Source: Dendrobium chrysotoxum
Taxonomy: Eukaryota > Streptophyta > Magnoliopsida > Asparagales > Orchidaceae
Reading direction: 5' to 3'
NCBI GenBank assembly: GCA_019925795.1
Contig: CM034298.1
Span: forward strand, 23,613,556-23,677,555
DNA: 64,000 nt
Shown here: positions 52,746 through 64,000 of the stretch, one piece after another
Layout: every line of letters begins with the position of its first letter
Numbering within the stretch: position 1 is the stretch's first letter
The notes under the pieces: model-generated
What the model saw: the letters and a program-made list of their open reading frames with translations, nothing else
Database searches by the model: none
What the model was told of the DNA's origin: nothing
Position numbers and translations under genes: made by a program

Positions 52746-54567
52746 ATTCAATCTGGGAACCCGAGCTTTTAATTTTGATGATAATAAATATTATTTATTG
52801 CCTATTTATTTCTCCCAGTATTTATGTTGTATACTTTTGTGTGTACTAATATTTTAGGTACAACATACAACATGCAATAGAAGATTCAAGGATTAAGTCT
52901 AGGTAAAAAAGGATAATGTTTTACAACAGTCTATATTTTTCTTTTCTTTATTTCATATTTCTTAAGTCAAATTCATGTAAAGGTGTATGCTAACTAGGTG
53001 ATCATGCACACAGAAATAGGGAATGAGAAAATAAATTTCAAATTTTTGAACTAATCGTACCGTATGAACTCAATCATACTATCTGATTAGTTATTTAGAA
53101 AAATAATAAAAATGGCTAATTGAGTAACTTAGGTTTTTGAACTAATCTCACTGTATGAACATAATCATACATGAAGATTAGTTTAACTCAGAAACCCTAG
53201 CTGCCAATTAAATTTAGATAAGTATTCTAATATTTAAATTTTGAACCGATCGTATAGTATAAACCAATTCATACTGTATGATGTTTAAAATCATACCAAA
53301 ATTAAATCTCATGATTAGTCAATTAAATCAAGGATAATAAATATGGCAGATCATACAGTATGATATAGATCATACAGAATGATTGGTAGAGATAAAATTG
53401 GTTCATCCCAAAGTTATCCTAAATGAAACCTTGATTTTTGAACTAATCATACTATAAAATGTAGATCTTCTTGATGATTATTAGAGATGATTTCCAATCA
53501 TCTTAGAGTTCATCATGTACGATCTTAAGATGAATGAACTAATCGTACCATATAATTTAATGATCATAATGTACGATCAATATGCAAAGATTGAACAGAT
53601 CATACTATGACTATTTATGCTACACTGGATGAAATATATTTTTGACCTAATCATAATGTACAAACCCAGATAGTATTGTACAAATAAAAATGTCATAATT
53701 AAAAAATTATGGTTTTTTAAAAGACTTGTATTAAACACTTTATTAGACTTTGAAAAATTCTTTGGCTGTTGAGAGAATTTTATGAGAGTTCTTCAGAGGT
53801 CTTGGAGTTAGGAGAGGGGGAAGGAGAAGTTGTGCGAGAGGGAGAAGTAGCATGAGGAGATTCACGTGGTTGCTCTAACCAAGCATCTACCTTGGTTCCT
53901 CCAAGTGTCTTCATTAATCTTTTATGTTATTTGAGGAGAAAGTCTTTAAGGCCAAAGATCTTCAGGTTCTCTACCTCACCAGGAGGGTGGAATGGATTCT
54001 AGGTTCTCTGCCTCATTAGAAGGTTGGAAAGGATTTTGGTTTTCAACGACACTATGGAAGGGTGGAAGTGATTTTATAAGGGCTTCTCCAACTTGCTATG
54101 GGAGCTGAATAAAGGTCACTAAAGGTTTACTGTAATACCCAGAGAGGAGGACTCTAGGGAGTGGGCATAGGTCAGGGTTTTATTGAACCATTACAAAATT
54201 TTTGATGTACTCATTCCATTTATTTTACACTTTTATTTCTTGCATGTTCATTCCTTGTACATTATTTTTCTTGAAATCTGTGATGATAATATTTTTATAG
54301 CTTAAGATTATTTTCTGTGAGCAAGAGAAAATAAAATAAAAATATAAAAATAAAAAAAGAACAAAAATATTTTTCTGTTCAATCAAAAATATATAAATTT
54401 CATTTTATTGTGTATACTTACTTCCATTTCTATTTTTGTTTAATCATTATTTTAAAAATAAAATTTAATTTGAAAAGAGTTTTTTAAAATACCAATTCAC
54501 CCCCCCCCCCCTTGTTGGTGTGCTCTGGGCAGTTCAAGTCGGTCTAATAACCCCAATTGAACTTTCA
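52746..54567 (+). repeat. SV-4 3' LTR
   Basis: 1822 bp; the start TAATTCAATCTGGG has lost the usual TG, the end is AACTTTCA. It aligns in layout with the SV-5 LTR (CCCGAGC near 52762). Dyads decayed toward ATCATAC-N-GTATGAT lie at 53055-53700, the GTGGGCATAGGTCAG block near 54162, and a run of 12 C at 54500-54511. Confidence 0.85.
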
Positions 54568-55202
54568 TAAAATATAATGATTTTTAATAAAGAAGAATCA
54601 TTTCATTTTGTAACATATACTTGTGTATATAAATAATATTTTTCAAATCATTTATAACTCTTGATACTACACAACCTAATCTAGCTTTATAAGTATCTAG
54701 AAAATTTATATTTACATTTGCCTTTACATTTACATCATTGCCTAAGTATATTCTACTGTAATTTATATAAAAATGTACATGCATGATGTTGTGTAAGTGT
54801 ATAAATATAAATACAAATGGCCTAAGAGCCTACTCCAAATATGTATCAACAAAAAATATAAATATGAAATCCATAGTACAATAAGTAAATACTCTAAATT
54901 TGAGTACCCTCAAGGTAAGGTCCTCCTCAAACAAACCAAATGAAACCACCAGCCTAGCCTAAACTAGAGTTTGTTGTCCTAAAAAATCATCTAAAATGTC
55001 TGTATAAGGATATATGGTTGGATAGATCCTAGGCTTTATTATTTGAAGTTGTCTATAATTGATTTGTTTGTTTGAGGTCACTGAAGGTTGGTTTGAATTC
55101 AAGTTTTAGTATTTTGATAGTTTTGGGTTTATTTTAGGGGTGTTTTGATTGTTGGAATTGTTTAGTTTTAGATTTTAAATAACATAACACTCAATAACTT
55201 CT
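54568..55202. other. Unassigned AT-rich spacer
   Basis: 635 bp between the SV-4 and SV-5 LTRs. No ORF with a recognisable product, no repeat partner in the window. It could be older retroelement or original host sequence. Confidence 0.5.
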
Positions 55203-57034
55203 TGTTGAAATCCAAGATCCCGAGCACTTAATTTTGATGGGGGCAACTAATACTTACTGAATTTATATGGACTTCCTTTAAGATTATAAATGTTTATCTT
55301 TGTCTGTAAGCACTAACATTTCAGGTCAGATACAAATTGCTCAAGATTACTGGAGACTCAAACTGGGTAGAATAGGATATTCAAAAACATGTATTTTTAT
55401 TTTTTTTATTTTTATTTTTTTTATTTTTATTTTCTTGAGTCTGCCATAAAAGCATGTTCGTAAAAGGAGCAACCATGAACACAGACAGAGGGAGATTTTT
55501 TTTAAGTCAAAATTTTTAAAAAAAAAACTGATCATACTGTATGATTTTGAATCCTACTATATGATTTATAAATAATACTCAGGCTAACAACTAATTCTGG
55601 ATGATTAGTTCTGTGAACTAATCGTATGGTATGATTGTCATCGTACTGTACGATGAGGTTCAATTAAAAAATCCTAGTCGCCAGAATAAGTTTGGTAAGT
55701 TTATAATTTTGATATTCTGAACTATTCATACTGTATGATCTATATCATACTATACGATTATTTGAATACTTACCAAAATTATATCCCGTAATCAGGAAAT
55801 AAAATTTTGGTTTCTTCATTAAATTCGATCGTACTGTACGATAGTTAGAGACAATTTCATTCGTCCCTTTGATCATACCAGATGAAACTAAGGTTTTTGT
55901 TCCATTCCTCCCGGACTATATTCATATTATACTGGATAATGTCCTGAAAATGAACTAATCATACTGTATGAATAGTGCATTGCTGGACAATAGTCAGAGA
56001 TGAATTTGCTCGCCCCAGGGATCATCCCATAGATTATCATGTACGAACAGTTGAAAATAACATGATCATCTTGTATGATCTACCAATCATACATTACGAT
56101 ATCCATAGAATTTGAGAACTGTTCATCTGTGCTCGTGCTAGAAGAAGCTATCTTTAAACTGATCGTACTGTACGATGTTATATCGTACTGTTCGCACAGA
56201 GACGAAAAACTTGAAATCTTTAGGGTATTCTGAAGCCTAATTTAAAAAGAATTTTAATTTTTTCAATAGTGAGTTGTTGGTCTGTCTTACTGCTGTGGGA
56301 AGCATTGAGTGAGGAAGGGACTCTTGAGAGAGAAGCTTTCTTTGGAGAGATCTAGGGGTTGTGAGAGGAAGGTGGAGGTGAGCTTGAGTGTGAGGGAGAA
56401 AGAGTGTGAGGGGATCGCTCGGTGGCTCTGAGCTAGCTGCATGCTTTGCTCCTCTTGTGGCTTTGGGGAGTCTTGGGAAAGTTCTCATGGGAAGAGAGGC
56501 TTCAGAATCAACTTCATCAAGGTACTCTGACATCTTCAGGAGGGAGAAAAAGGAAAAGGTCCGCTGCCGTCACCAGGAGGGTGACATAGTGTTTGGAATT
56601 CCGCCACACCGGGGAAGGTGAAAGTGAGTCTTGTAAAGGCTTCTCCGCCATGCTGTGGGAGCAAAAGGAGAGTCAACTTTTAGTAGTGTAAATCCCGGAG
56701 TGGAGGACTCCGGGGAGTGGACGTAGGTCAAGTGACCGAACCACTATAAAAATCTCTGGTGTACTTTTTCCGTTTTTACTGCTCTTTACTTTTCACGCAT
56801 TTTATTTACTATTTTAATTACTTGGTAAAAAATTCTGATCTTGATCTTGTACTATAAAATTTGCAATTATGTCACCAATATTATTGTTGTGAATGAACTA
56901 CTAGCTTCCGCATTCTGATTGTTAAGTTACTATTTTAAAAATACAAAAAAAAATAGAACTCATGTTTAGGTTTAAATTTTTTAAAATACCAATTCACCCC
57001 CCCCCCCCCCCCTCTTGGCACATCTCGACTTTTA
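55203..57034 (+). repeat. SV-5 5' LTR
   Basis: 1832 bp, TGTTGAAATCC to GACTTTTA (usual end TTTCA). It holds dyads at 55527-56185, the GGACGTAGGTCAAGTGA block near 56718, leader sequence with GGAGGGAGAAAAAGG-type repeats near 56530, and a run of 16 C at 56997-57012. Confidence 0.9.
55527..56185 (+). promoter_or_regulatory. U3 dyad array of SV-5
   Basis: Dyads of the word ATCGTAC-T-GTACGAT and CG-decayed forms (ATCATAC-T-GTATGAT). Pairs have 4-5 bp between dyads (19-20 bp phase), for example near 55532-55570, 55620-55655 and 55727-55760. The word differs from the family-A GTCC form but keeps the 7-1-7 symmetry. Confidence 0.75.
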
Positions 57035-57036
57035 AG

Positions 57037-57048
57037 TGGTATCAAAGC
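57037..57048 (+). other. Primer binding site of SV-5
   Basis: TGGTATCAAAGC, one change from the TGGTATCAGAGC of SV-2 and SV-3. Confidence 0.85.
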
Positions 57049-57093
57049 GGGGTTTCAAAATAGGGTTTTAGAAAACCTAGAAACGTAAGATCC

Positions 57094-58910
57094 ATGGCAC
57101 ATTTTGGTAACCGTAACATTGCGGAGGGTTATTCTATAACCCGTCCACCTTTATTTGACAATATACTGTTTAATTTTTGGAAAATACGCATGTCTATAGT
57201 TTTACGGTCTCTAGACTATCGCATATGGATATTGGTTCAAGAAGGTTATTCTGCACCATTTCGTATGTTGAATGGAGTTAAAACTGAATTAGCTTTTAAT
57301 GAATGGAGTAATGAGGATAGAGAATTCATATAGTTAAATGCTAAATGCTTAAATTATTTCTTTTGTGCATTAAAATTAGAAGACTATATGCGAGTGTCTA
57401 CATATACTACTGGTAAGCAAATTTGGGACAAACTGTGTATCTCATATGAAGGAACTAGTGAGGTCAAACAATCTAGGCTGAACATACTACTACATGATTA
57501 CGAACTATTCCGCATGAAACCTAGTGAAACTATCTCTGAAATGTATACTAGATTCACCTAGATAGTGACATCCTTGCATTCTTTAGGGAGAGAGTTGTCT
57601 AACACAGAAAAGTGAACAAAATATTACGATATTTGCCTAGTTAGTATGACGCAAAAATTATTGTAATAACTGAGTCGAAAGATCTAAATGTTTATTCAAT
57701 TGACAATTTTCTTGGGTCACTTATTGCCTACGAGCAAGGAGTGAGTCAAAGACAAAGTGGTGCAGGTGAAAAGAAGAAGGAGCGAACGGTGGATTTAAAA
57801 GCAAATAATTCTGAAAGTGACAGTTCTGCAGCGGAGGAAGATGACGACATAGCCTTGATGACTCATCAGTTCAAGAATTTTCTAAAATGAAAGCAACGCC
57901 ATCATCAAAGCAATTGGAACAAAGATAAAAGCTCAAAGAATACTAAAGTTGAATCTAACATAATTTGCTTTGAGTGCAGGAAACCTGGTCATCTCCGAGC
58001 TGATTGCCCCAACATTAAGACTCATCAAACAAAGGAAAAGGGCGAGGAAAAGTCAAAGTTCAGGAAGGGCAAATCTAAGATACAAAAAGTGTTTTGGGCC
58101 GACTCTGCGTCAGAATCATCAGAAGAAGAAGCAGAGGAGGAGGTAACAAATTTATGTCTTATGGCTAATGATAATCTTGATCAATCAGATCAAGATAAGG
58201 TATGTCAACTTTCTTATGATGAGCTATTAATTATTTCAGAAAAAATTCATGACTCGTGTAGAAAGTTAATGAAAAAGCATGTTAGTCTTAACACTGAGTT
58301 TAGTACTTTACAAAAGGGGCATGCTAGTGTAGTTAAAGATTTTTCTGATTTGGATAGAGATCACATGTCCCTGGTTGATGAATATGATACAATAAATAAG
58401 AAGCATATTGAATTAACTACTGCACACGATACCTTGAAATCATCACATATTGAACTAGAGAATGCATTTAAGGAATTAGAAGAACTTGCAGATGAACTAG
58501 ATAGAAGTGAGCATATATTGAGATTTGAAATTGCAAGTCTTAACCAAGAGAATAAATTTTTAAATGAAAAACTACATGCATTTGAAAATAATAAGACACC
58601 TCCCTTGTTTGCTGAGTTTTATAAGCCTCCACCATGTGAACCATCTCATTCAAAACCAGCACAGCATGCTTCATCTAAACCCAAAAATAGGCACTATCAC
58701 CCCCGTAGATTAGTGAACCCATTTCCCGATTTTAGGTGTTATTCTTGTGGCATGCTAGGTCACATAGCCCGCATGTGCACAATTTATCATAGGACACATC
58801 TAGTGTGGAGACCTAAGCTGCATTCATCATAGCATAACATGCATACATTTCATCCATATAAGCATAAGGTGGAACCCAAACTCACTTGGGTTCCCAAAAC
58901 TAACCTATGA
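57094..58910 (+). pseudogene. gag of SV-5, broken
   Basis: Start MAHFGNRNIAEGYSITRPPLF. Stops at 57331-57333 and near 57559 replace glutamines; a one-base loss near 57612 shifts the frame; another stop lies near 57888. From 58089 it is open for 247 codons. First knuckle CFECRKPGHLRADC (near 57970) and second CYSCGMLGHIARMC (near 58740) are both intact, with a predicted coiled coil between them (LVDEYDTINKKHIELTTAHDTL). The gag stop TGA is at 58908-58910 after WVPKTNL. Confidence 0.85.
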
Positions 58911-58940
58911 TTGAAATTATAGGGATGCTCTCACAAAAGA

Positions 58941-61900
58941 TCTAGTGAGAGCATGTGGTACCTGGACAGTGGCTACTCGAGACACATGACTGGAGACATG
59001 AAGCAGTTCGTGACACTAGAGGCTAGGTCAGGAGGCAAGGTGACTTTGGGAGACAACACCACCAAAAAAGTGGTGGGCTCAGGTATCATTGGAAACTCTA
59101 AGAATTTGGTAATTGAAAATATACTTTTAGTTGAGGGTTTAAAGAATAATCTTTTAAGTATTAGTCAACTATGTGACAAGGGCTTTGACATTAAGTTTCT
59201 TTCTAATAAATGCATGATTAGCTTAAATGGTACACTTGTGTTAGAAGGAAAATACATAAATAATGTCTATATGTTAGACTTAAACTACATTGAAAACTCT
59301 AACTCTGTGTCTAAAAATAATAGCTGATGACTCTTGGTTATCACATAGGAGACTATGCCATGCTAGCATGAAAACACTTAGGAACATCACTCAGAAAGAC
59401 CTAGTTAGAGGCATACCTAAGTTAGACTTTACTAAGGATCATCTATGTGATGCCTGCCAATTAGGAAAATAAGTGAAATTATCATTCCATTCAATTAAGG
59501 ATATCAGCACCACTAGGCCACTAGAAATTCTATATATGGACCTATTTGGACCTATTAGTACTGCTAGCCTAGGAGGGAAATCTTATAGATTTGTAATAGT
59601 GGATGACTACTCTAGGATTACTTAGGTAAAATTCTTAGCATCTAAAAGTGAGTCATTTGAAGAGTTTAGACCTTTCTCCACATGGATTCAAAGAAAATTA
59701 GGATGTGAAATTACGACAATCCATAGTGATCACGGTGGAGAATTTAAGAATGATAAGTTTGAATCATTTTGTCAAGAGATAAGAATAGAACATAATTTCT
59801 CTGCCCCTAGGACTCCTCAGTAAAATGGAATAGCAAAAAGAAAGAATAGAACTTTAGTTGAAGCTGCTAGGGCAATGTTAGCTGAATACACTCTTCCTAG
59901 ATATTTTTGGGCAGAAGTAGTGAATATTGCTTGCTATGTTCTAAATAGGGTAAATGTAAGATCCAAAATTAATAAGACACCCTATAAATTGCTTAAGGGT
60001 AGGACACCGAATCTTTCCCACTTACATTTTTTTGGATATAAATGTTTCATCTTAATCAATGGCAAGTCACCCTTAGGAAAGTTTGATCCTAAATCTGATG
60101 AAGGGGTTTCTTTAGGCTACTCATCTGCAGGTAAAGCCTATAGAATTTTTAATAAGAGGACCCTGGTAGTAGAAGAGTCTACCCATGTGGTATTTGATGA
60201 ATCTAATAAGATCTCTGAATCTAATCATGAAGAAGAAGAAGCTGAGATTATTCAGGGAGTAGAAACCATTGCCGTAGAGATTAGAGCAGAACCTCAGGAG
60301 CAATTGCCTAGAGATTAGAAATATTCTTCTAGTCATCCTAAAGAACTGATCTTAGGAGACCCATCAGAAGGTGTAAAAACTAGGCATGGACTTAGAAAAG
60401 AGGTTAATCATTCTACATTTATCTCTATGATTGAACCCACAAATATAGATTAAGCCTTAGGAGATGAATTCTGGATCCTAGCAATGCAAGAAGAGTTAAA
60501 CTAATTTATTAGAAATGATGTATGGGAATTAGTCATTAGACCTAAAGAACAAAGTGTGGTTGGAACAAAGTGGGTCTTTAAAAATAAAATGAATGACTCT
60601 GGCATAGTAGTGAGAAATAAGGCTAGATTAGTAGCAAAGGGTAACAACCAAATTGAGGGAATAGATTTTGAGGAAACCTTTGCACCAGTGGCCAGACTAG
60701 AAGCCATTAGAGTACTCTTAGCTTTTGCTTGCTTCAAGGGTTTCAAATTATATCAAATGGATGTTAAGAGTACTTTCCTAAATGGGATAATCAAAGAGGA
60801 TGTCTATGTTGAATAACCCCTTGGATTTGAAAACTCATAATTTCCAAATCATGTGTTTAAGTTGAAAAAGGCACTATATGGACTAAAGCAAGCACCAAGA
60901 GCCTGGTATGAAAGTCTTAGTACATTCCTACTAGATAGAGGCTTTGTTAAGGGTAGTGTGGACACCATCTTATTCTTGAAAAAGGTAAGAGATGAGATAC
61001 TCATTGTTCAGATTTATGTAGATGACATCTTGTTCGGATCTTCAGAGAAAAACTTATGTGATGAGTTTTCAAAAATAATGAGTGATGAGTTTGAAATGAG
61101 TATGATGGGAGAACTTAATTACTTCCTTGGGTTTAGTGTAAGATAGATGGAAGGTGGAACATTCCTTAGCCAATCTAAGTACATCAAAGATATTCTTAAG
61201 AAGTATGAAATGGAAAATGCTAAGGGCATGAATACTCCCATGAGCTCTAACATTCAATTAGATAAAGATTCAAATAGAAAGTCAGTAGATCAGAAGAAGT
61301 ATAGGGGAATAATTGGATCACTTCTCTACTTAACTGCCAGTAGACCGGATATAATATTTAGTGTTTGTCTCTGTGCTTGATTTCAAGCGGATCCAAAAGA
61401 ATCTCATATGACTGCTGTCAAAAGAATTCTTAGATATCTACTAGGCACCTCAAACTTAGGAATTTGGTATCCTAGACACAGCATTATGTTTGAAATCTTA
61501 GGGTACTCAGATTCAGACTTTGCAGAATGTAAGGTTGATAGAAAAAGCACCTCTGGTACCTATAAATTCATTAGACAATCATTAGTTTCATGGTCCAGTA
61601 AAAAATAGAATTCGATAGCCCTCTCAACAGCTGAAGAAGAATACATAACGGTAGGAAGCTGTGTTGCACAAGTCCTTTGGTTAAAATAACAACTTTTAGA
61701 TATTGCCTGTAGGAACCATCCCAATAATGTGTGACAACACTAGCACAATTTGTATATCTAAAAATCCAATTCAGCACTCACGAACAAAGCATATAGACAT
61801 TAGATATCACTTTATAAGAGATCATGTAGCTAAAGGAGATATTGAACTGCACCACATTACTACTGGAGATCAATTGGCTGACATTTTCACAAAACAATTT

Positions 61901-61960
61901 TCTTATGAAACCTTTAGTACCTTAAGAACAAAATTAGGTGTCATAGACATTCAAGCTTAA
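58941..61960 (+). pseudogene. pol of SV-5, broken
   Basis: Protease MWYLDSGYSRHMTGD at 58953 with intact DSG. A frameshift near 59310 and TAA at 59470-59472 follow. Integrase has IHSDHGGEF, but the catalytic-glutamate motif reads IAKRKNRT (E to K). Later breaks: TAG 60316, TAA 60814, TAG 61144, TGA 61378, TAG 61606 and TAA 61687, then a shift near 61700. RT catalytic motif QIYVDDILFGSS is kept. The tail DIFTKQFSYETF ends at TAA 61958-61960. Most stops are explained by a single C-to-T or G-to-A change. Confidence 0.9.
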
Positions 61961-62105
61961 AATAACAAAAAATAAAAATAAAAATAAAAATAAAATTGCA
62001 TGTTTAGTTATTTTTTTATAAATAAATAAAAATAATAATAATAAATAAAAAAGGGACTTTCCTAATCCTTCACATTCACCTTGCTGATACCTAAACCTTA
62101 AATTT
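61961..62105 (+). other. A-rich tract after SV-5 pol
   Basis: Runs of AAAATAAA and AATAATAATAAA repeats, simple-sequence expansion; no coding signal. Confidence 0.7.
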
Positions 62106-62113
62106 CTCTGCAC

Positions 62114-62487
62114 ATCGTACTGTACGATTGAGTATCATACTGTACGAATAACCACTCGTACTGTACGATACACATTATTGGTCATCATACTGTACGAACC
62201 ACACATGGTACTTTATGACCCACGTATCAATATGGATTGGGATGAATTTAAACTTGGCCGGTATGAAAATAATTACCGTTCCTACTGTACAAACACCTGT
62301 TCGTACTGTACGATCAATTTCATCAAAAGTCATTCAGATGACTTCTCGGGATAAACGCCCTCTCACTCACATTAGTCCAGTATGATTCTGATCGTACCGT
62401 ATGATTTGATTCTCTTTTTCTGAAAATTCATCCAGAAAAAATAATTGCACATATCGTACTGTACGATACTATATCGTACTATACGAT
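62114..62487 (+). promoter_or_regulatory. Internal dyad array upstream of SV-5 ORF3
   Basis: Dyads ATCGTAC-T-GTACGAT near 62114 followed after 5 bp by ATCATAC-T-GTACGAA; CTCGTAC-T-GTACGAT near 62155; TTCGTAC-T-GTACGAT near 62299; last pair ending with ATCGTAC-T-ATACGAT at 62473-62487 (5-bp gap). The words are the same as in the SV-5 LTR. Confidence 0.8.
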
Positions 62488-62500
62488 ACTTCAAAAATTC

Positions 62501-62509
62501 TATAAATTA
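62501..62509 (+). promoter_or_regulatory. TATA box ahead of SV-5 ORF3
   Basis: CTATAAATTAG, the box starting 13 nt after the last dyad (62487) and 79 nt before the ORF3 ATG. Confidence 0.6.
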
Positions 62510-62579
62510 GAGGGATTCTCTGGTTAAGCTCACTCAATCCTCTTACAATACCTCAATCTCTTCCCCCATTTCCTGATCA

Positions 62580-63706
62580 ATGTCTAGTGGAAGCAAGCAA
62601 GGCCGAATGATAATGGGGAGCTCTTCCTCCTCTCCGTGGTTCGACGACCACTTTCTCTCCGCTACTAATGTGAAAGAAAACAACAAATTAAAAGAAGCCA
62701 AAATTACCCAGTCACGTATGTTAAATCAAGCCGCTCTAAACTTCAAGGTGATGAATCTTTTCTCCTCCACTACTCTTCAATTTCTCTTGACACTCACGTT
62801 TCCCTTCCACTCCAAACTTCTCTTTGAATTTCTAGCAAATCTAAAAATCGACCTAAAATGTACCACCTTTACCTCCTATATCTACAAACAACATGTTGTT
62901 ATCACTATAAATGACATAGCTGAACACATTAGCCTATCCACTGAAGGACCTCATCCCCAATCTATGCTCACAAATGATTATGATTGGACCTCAGTTAACA
63001 TGACACTTAGAAATATACCATCCAATCAACACCTGCCGCTTGTCCAAACTCTTAATCAAAATGCACGTGTTATCCATTATGTTCTTCGCACGTCCATAAT
63101 ACCCAAAGATGGAGACCGCATACACATTACCCCACTTCTGTCTATGGTTACTTACTTAATCATGTCGGGCACCAAATTCAATGAAGCCCAAATGATCTTT
63201 TATTTTATTCATACCTTGTCTGCTTTTCGCTATCCTAGTGCCCGAAGAAAATGAAATCTTGCCTTAGGACATGTCGTAGGATACATCATAGATGCAAAAT
63301 ATCAACTTTATTATCCTCTACCTCCAGATCATCTTCTTATCTTCTATTTAGATGCCTCTTTTCGTATCCTATTCCATGAGGGGCAGCTCATACTGATCCT
63401 AATTTTGATGAAGAAGAGGCTACTACTCCTGCCGACACACCTCCACCACCACCAATACACCCCCCTGGACCTGCCTATCCTGCCTACCCTCACGATGACA
63501 TTATTTAATGCCTTGATCGATTGGAAACTAGGTTAGATTCCCACATTGCTCAACAACATCAACAACATGAAAGTGACATGAAATGGTTTGGGGAACGCTT
63601 CACCTCCATCGATCACTAGTTCATGTCCCTCCATCAGTACTTTCAAGTGGTTCCACCACCTCCACCACAACCTCTGGATCAGGATCCCAAATTTTTAATA
63701 TTTTAG
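62580..63706 (+). pseudogene. ORF3 of SV-5, late stop and frameshift
   Basis: Start MSSGSKQGRMIMGSSSSSPW. The first 224 codons are open: ITQSRMLNQAALNFKVMNLF, FLLTLTFPFHSKLLFEFLANL, ISLSTEGPHPQSM, LNQNARVIHYVLRTSIIPKDG, TPLLSMVTYLIMSG. TGA at 63252-63254 comes before NLALGHVVGYI; a shift near 63382 follows; the remainder encodes an acidic/proline linker (DEEEATTPADTPPPPP), a predicted coiled coil (CLDRLETRLDSHIAQQHQQ) and VVPPPPPQPLDQDP, ending TAG 63704-63706. The C-terminal coiled coil plus proline run plus DQDP is shared with SV-1 and SV-3. Function unknown. Confidence 0.75.
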
Positions 63707-64000
63707 TTTACTTGTTTTGTACTTTCTTTTATTAGGTACTTGTCTTTGTATTTGCTTTTTGTTCTTGTTTGTACTAGTTGTTCTTCCATTTTTGGTGTTG
63801 TCAAAAGGGGGAGATATTTCTATGTTATTATATCCTTAATATTAATGATATCTATTATTTATATAATGCTCTTGTTATATTTGCTCTGTTTGTTATAAAT
63901 AACAAAAAAAATTATTTTTTTCTCCTCCTATTTTACAATAAGTTATCCTTCTAAGAGGGAGCTAAGGAAGACATAATAATTATAGTCATCAGAAAATATT
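63707..64000 (+). other. SV-5 region after ORF3
   Basis: T-rich non-coding sequence. A polypurine tract AAAAGGGGGAGAT lies at 63803-63815, corresponding to the upstream tract of SV-3, and a weaker AAGAGGGAGCTAAGG near 63954. The terminal tract and 3' LTR must lie beyond the window. Confidence 0.65.

Larger units (their letters stand above)
55203..64000 (+). mobile_element. SV-5: Sirevirus-like copia element, cut by window end
   Basis: 5' LTR, primer site, gag, pol, dyad spacer, ORF3 and a polypurine tract are present; the 3' LTR lies beyond 64000. LTR and ORF3 group it with SV-4 (family D). All three frames carry stops or shifts. Confidence 0.9.

Noticed and set aside
52746..54567. Matching 5' LTR of SV-4 within the window
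   Set aside because: SV-4 begins in pol at the inverted junction; the SV-5 5' LTR is related but belongs to SV-5, which has its own gag and pol.
54568..55202. Host gene or regulatory sequence in the spacer
   Set aside because: No ORF, splice pattern or motif beyond AT-rich sequence.

Overview
This window reads as intergenic, heterochromatin-like DNA of a flowering plant. It is AT-rich and I see no host gene in it. Almost every base belongs to nested retrotransposons: long Ty1/copia elements of the Sirevirus (SIRE) type, Athila-like Ty3/gypsy relics, one plant L1-type LINE and one solo LTR. Plant origin is inferred from the element lineages and the Met-initiator-type primer sites; the species cannot be told from the sequence.

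Layout (names are mine). 1-2671: left part of gypsy relic GY-A (gag, protease, + strand). 2672-14159: complete copia element SV-1 (minus strand, 5-bp target duplication AGATA) inserted in GY-A. 14160-15445: rest of GY-A (reverse transcriptase). 15446-16647: a second, partial gypsy copy, GY-B. 16648-23276 and 34764-35977: copia element SV-2 (+), split by SV-3. 23277-34763: complete copia element SV-3 (+, target duplication GTTAT), the youngest and best preserved, with an intact 1022-residue Pol. 35978-36816: inverted fragment of a family-A pol. 36817-38347, 46341-46596 and 51192-54567: copia element SV-4 (+, 5'-truncated). SV-4 is interrupted by gypsy GY-C (38348-46340, minus), which itself carries solo LTR SOLO-1 (38580-40073), and by a 5'-truncated LINE (46597-51191, minus). 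54568-55202: unassigned spacer. 55203-64000: copia element SV-5 (+), running off the window.

Each copia element has the same plan: an LTR of 1.5-1.8 kb, a Met-tRNA-type primer site, a gag with two zinc knuckles around a predicted coiled coil, pol (protease, integrase, reverse transcriptase, RNase H), a palindrome-rich spacer, a third ORF (ORF3, in the env-like position), repeated polypurine tracts, and the 3' LTR.

The most interesting signal is non-coding. The LTR U3 regions and the spacer before ORF3 hold arrays of a 15-bp dyad (7-bp arms around one central base; consensus WTCGTMC-N-GKACGAW). In family-A LTRs the dyads come in pairs at a 21-bp centre-to-centre phase, and the pairs recur about every 93-118 bp. 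Before ORF3 the last dyad is followed, exactly 13 nt later, by a TATA-like box in SV-3, SV-4 and SV-5, 65-79 nt ahead of the ORF3 start codon. This suggests that ORF3 has its own promoter, built on the same dyads as the LTR promoter. The dyad words differ between families but tend to match within one element, as expected if both arrays answer to one factor or mechanism. Palindromic LTR regions are known in maize Sireviruses; the internal ORF3 copy, the spacing rules and the within-element matching are what merit checking.
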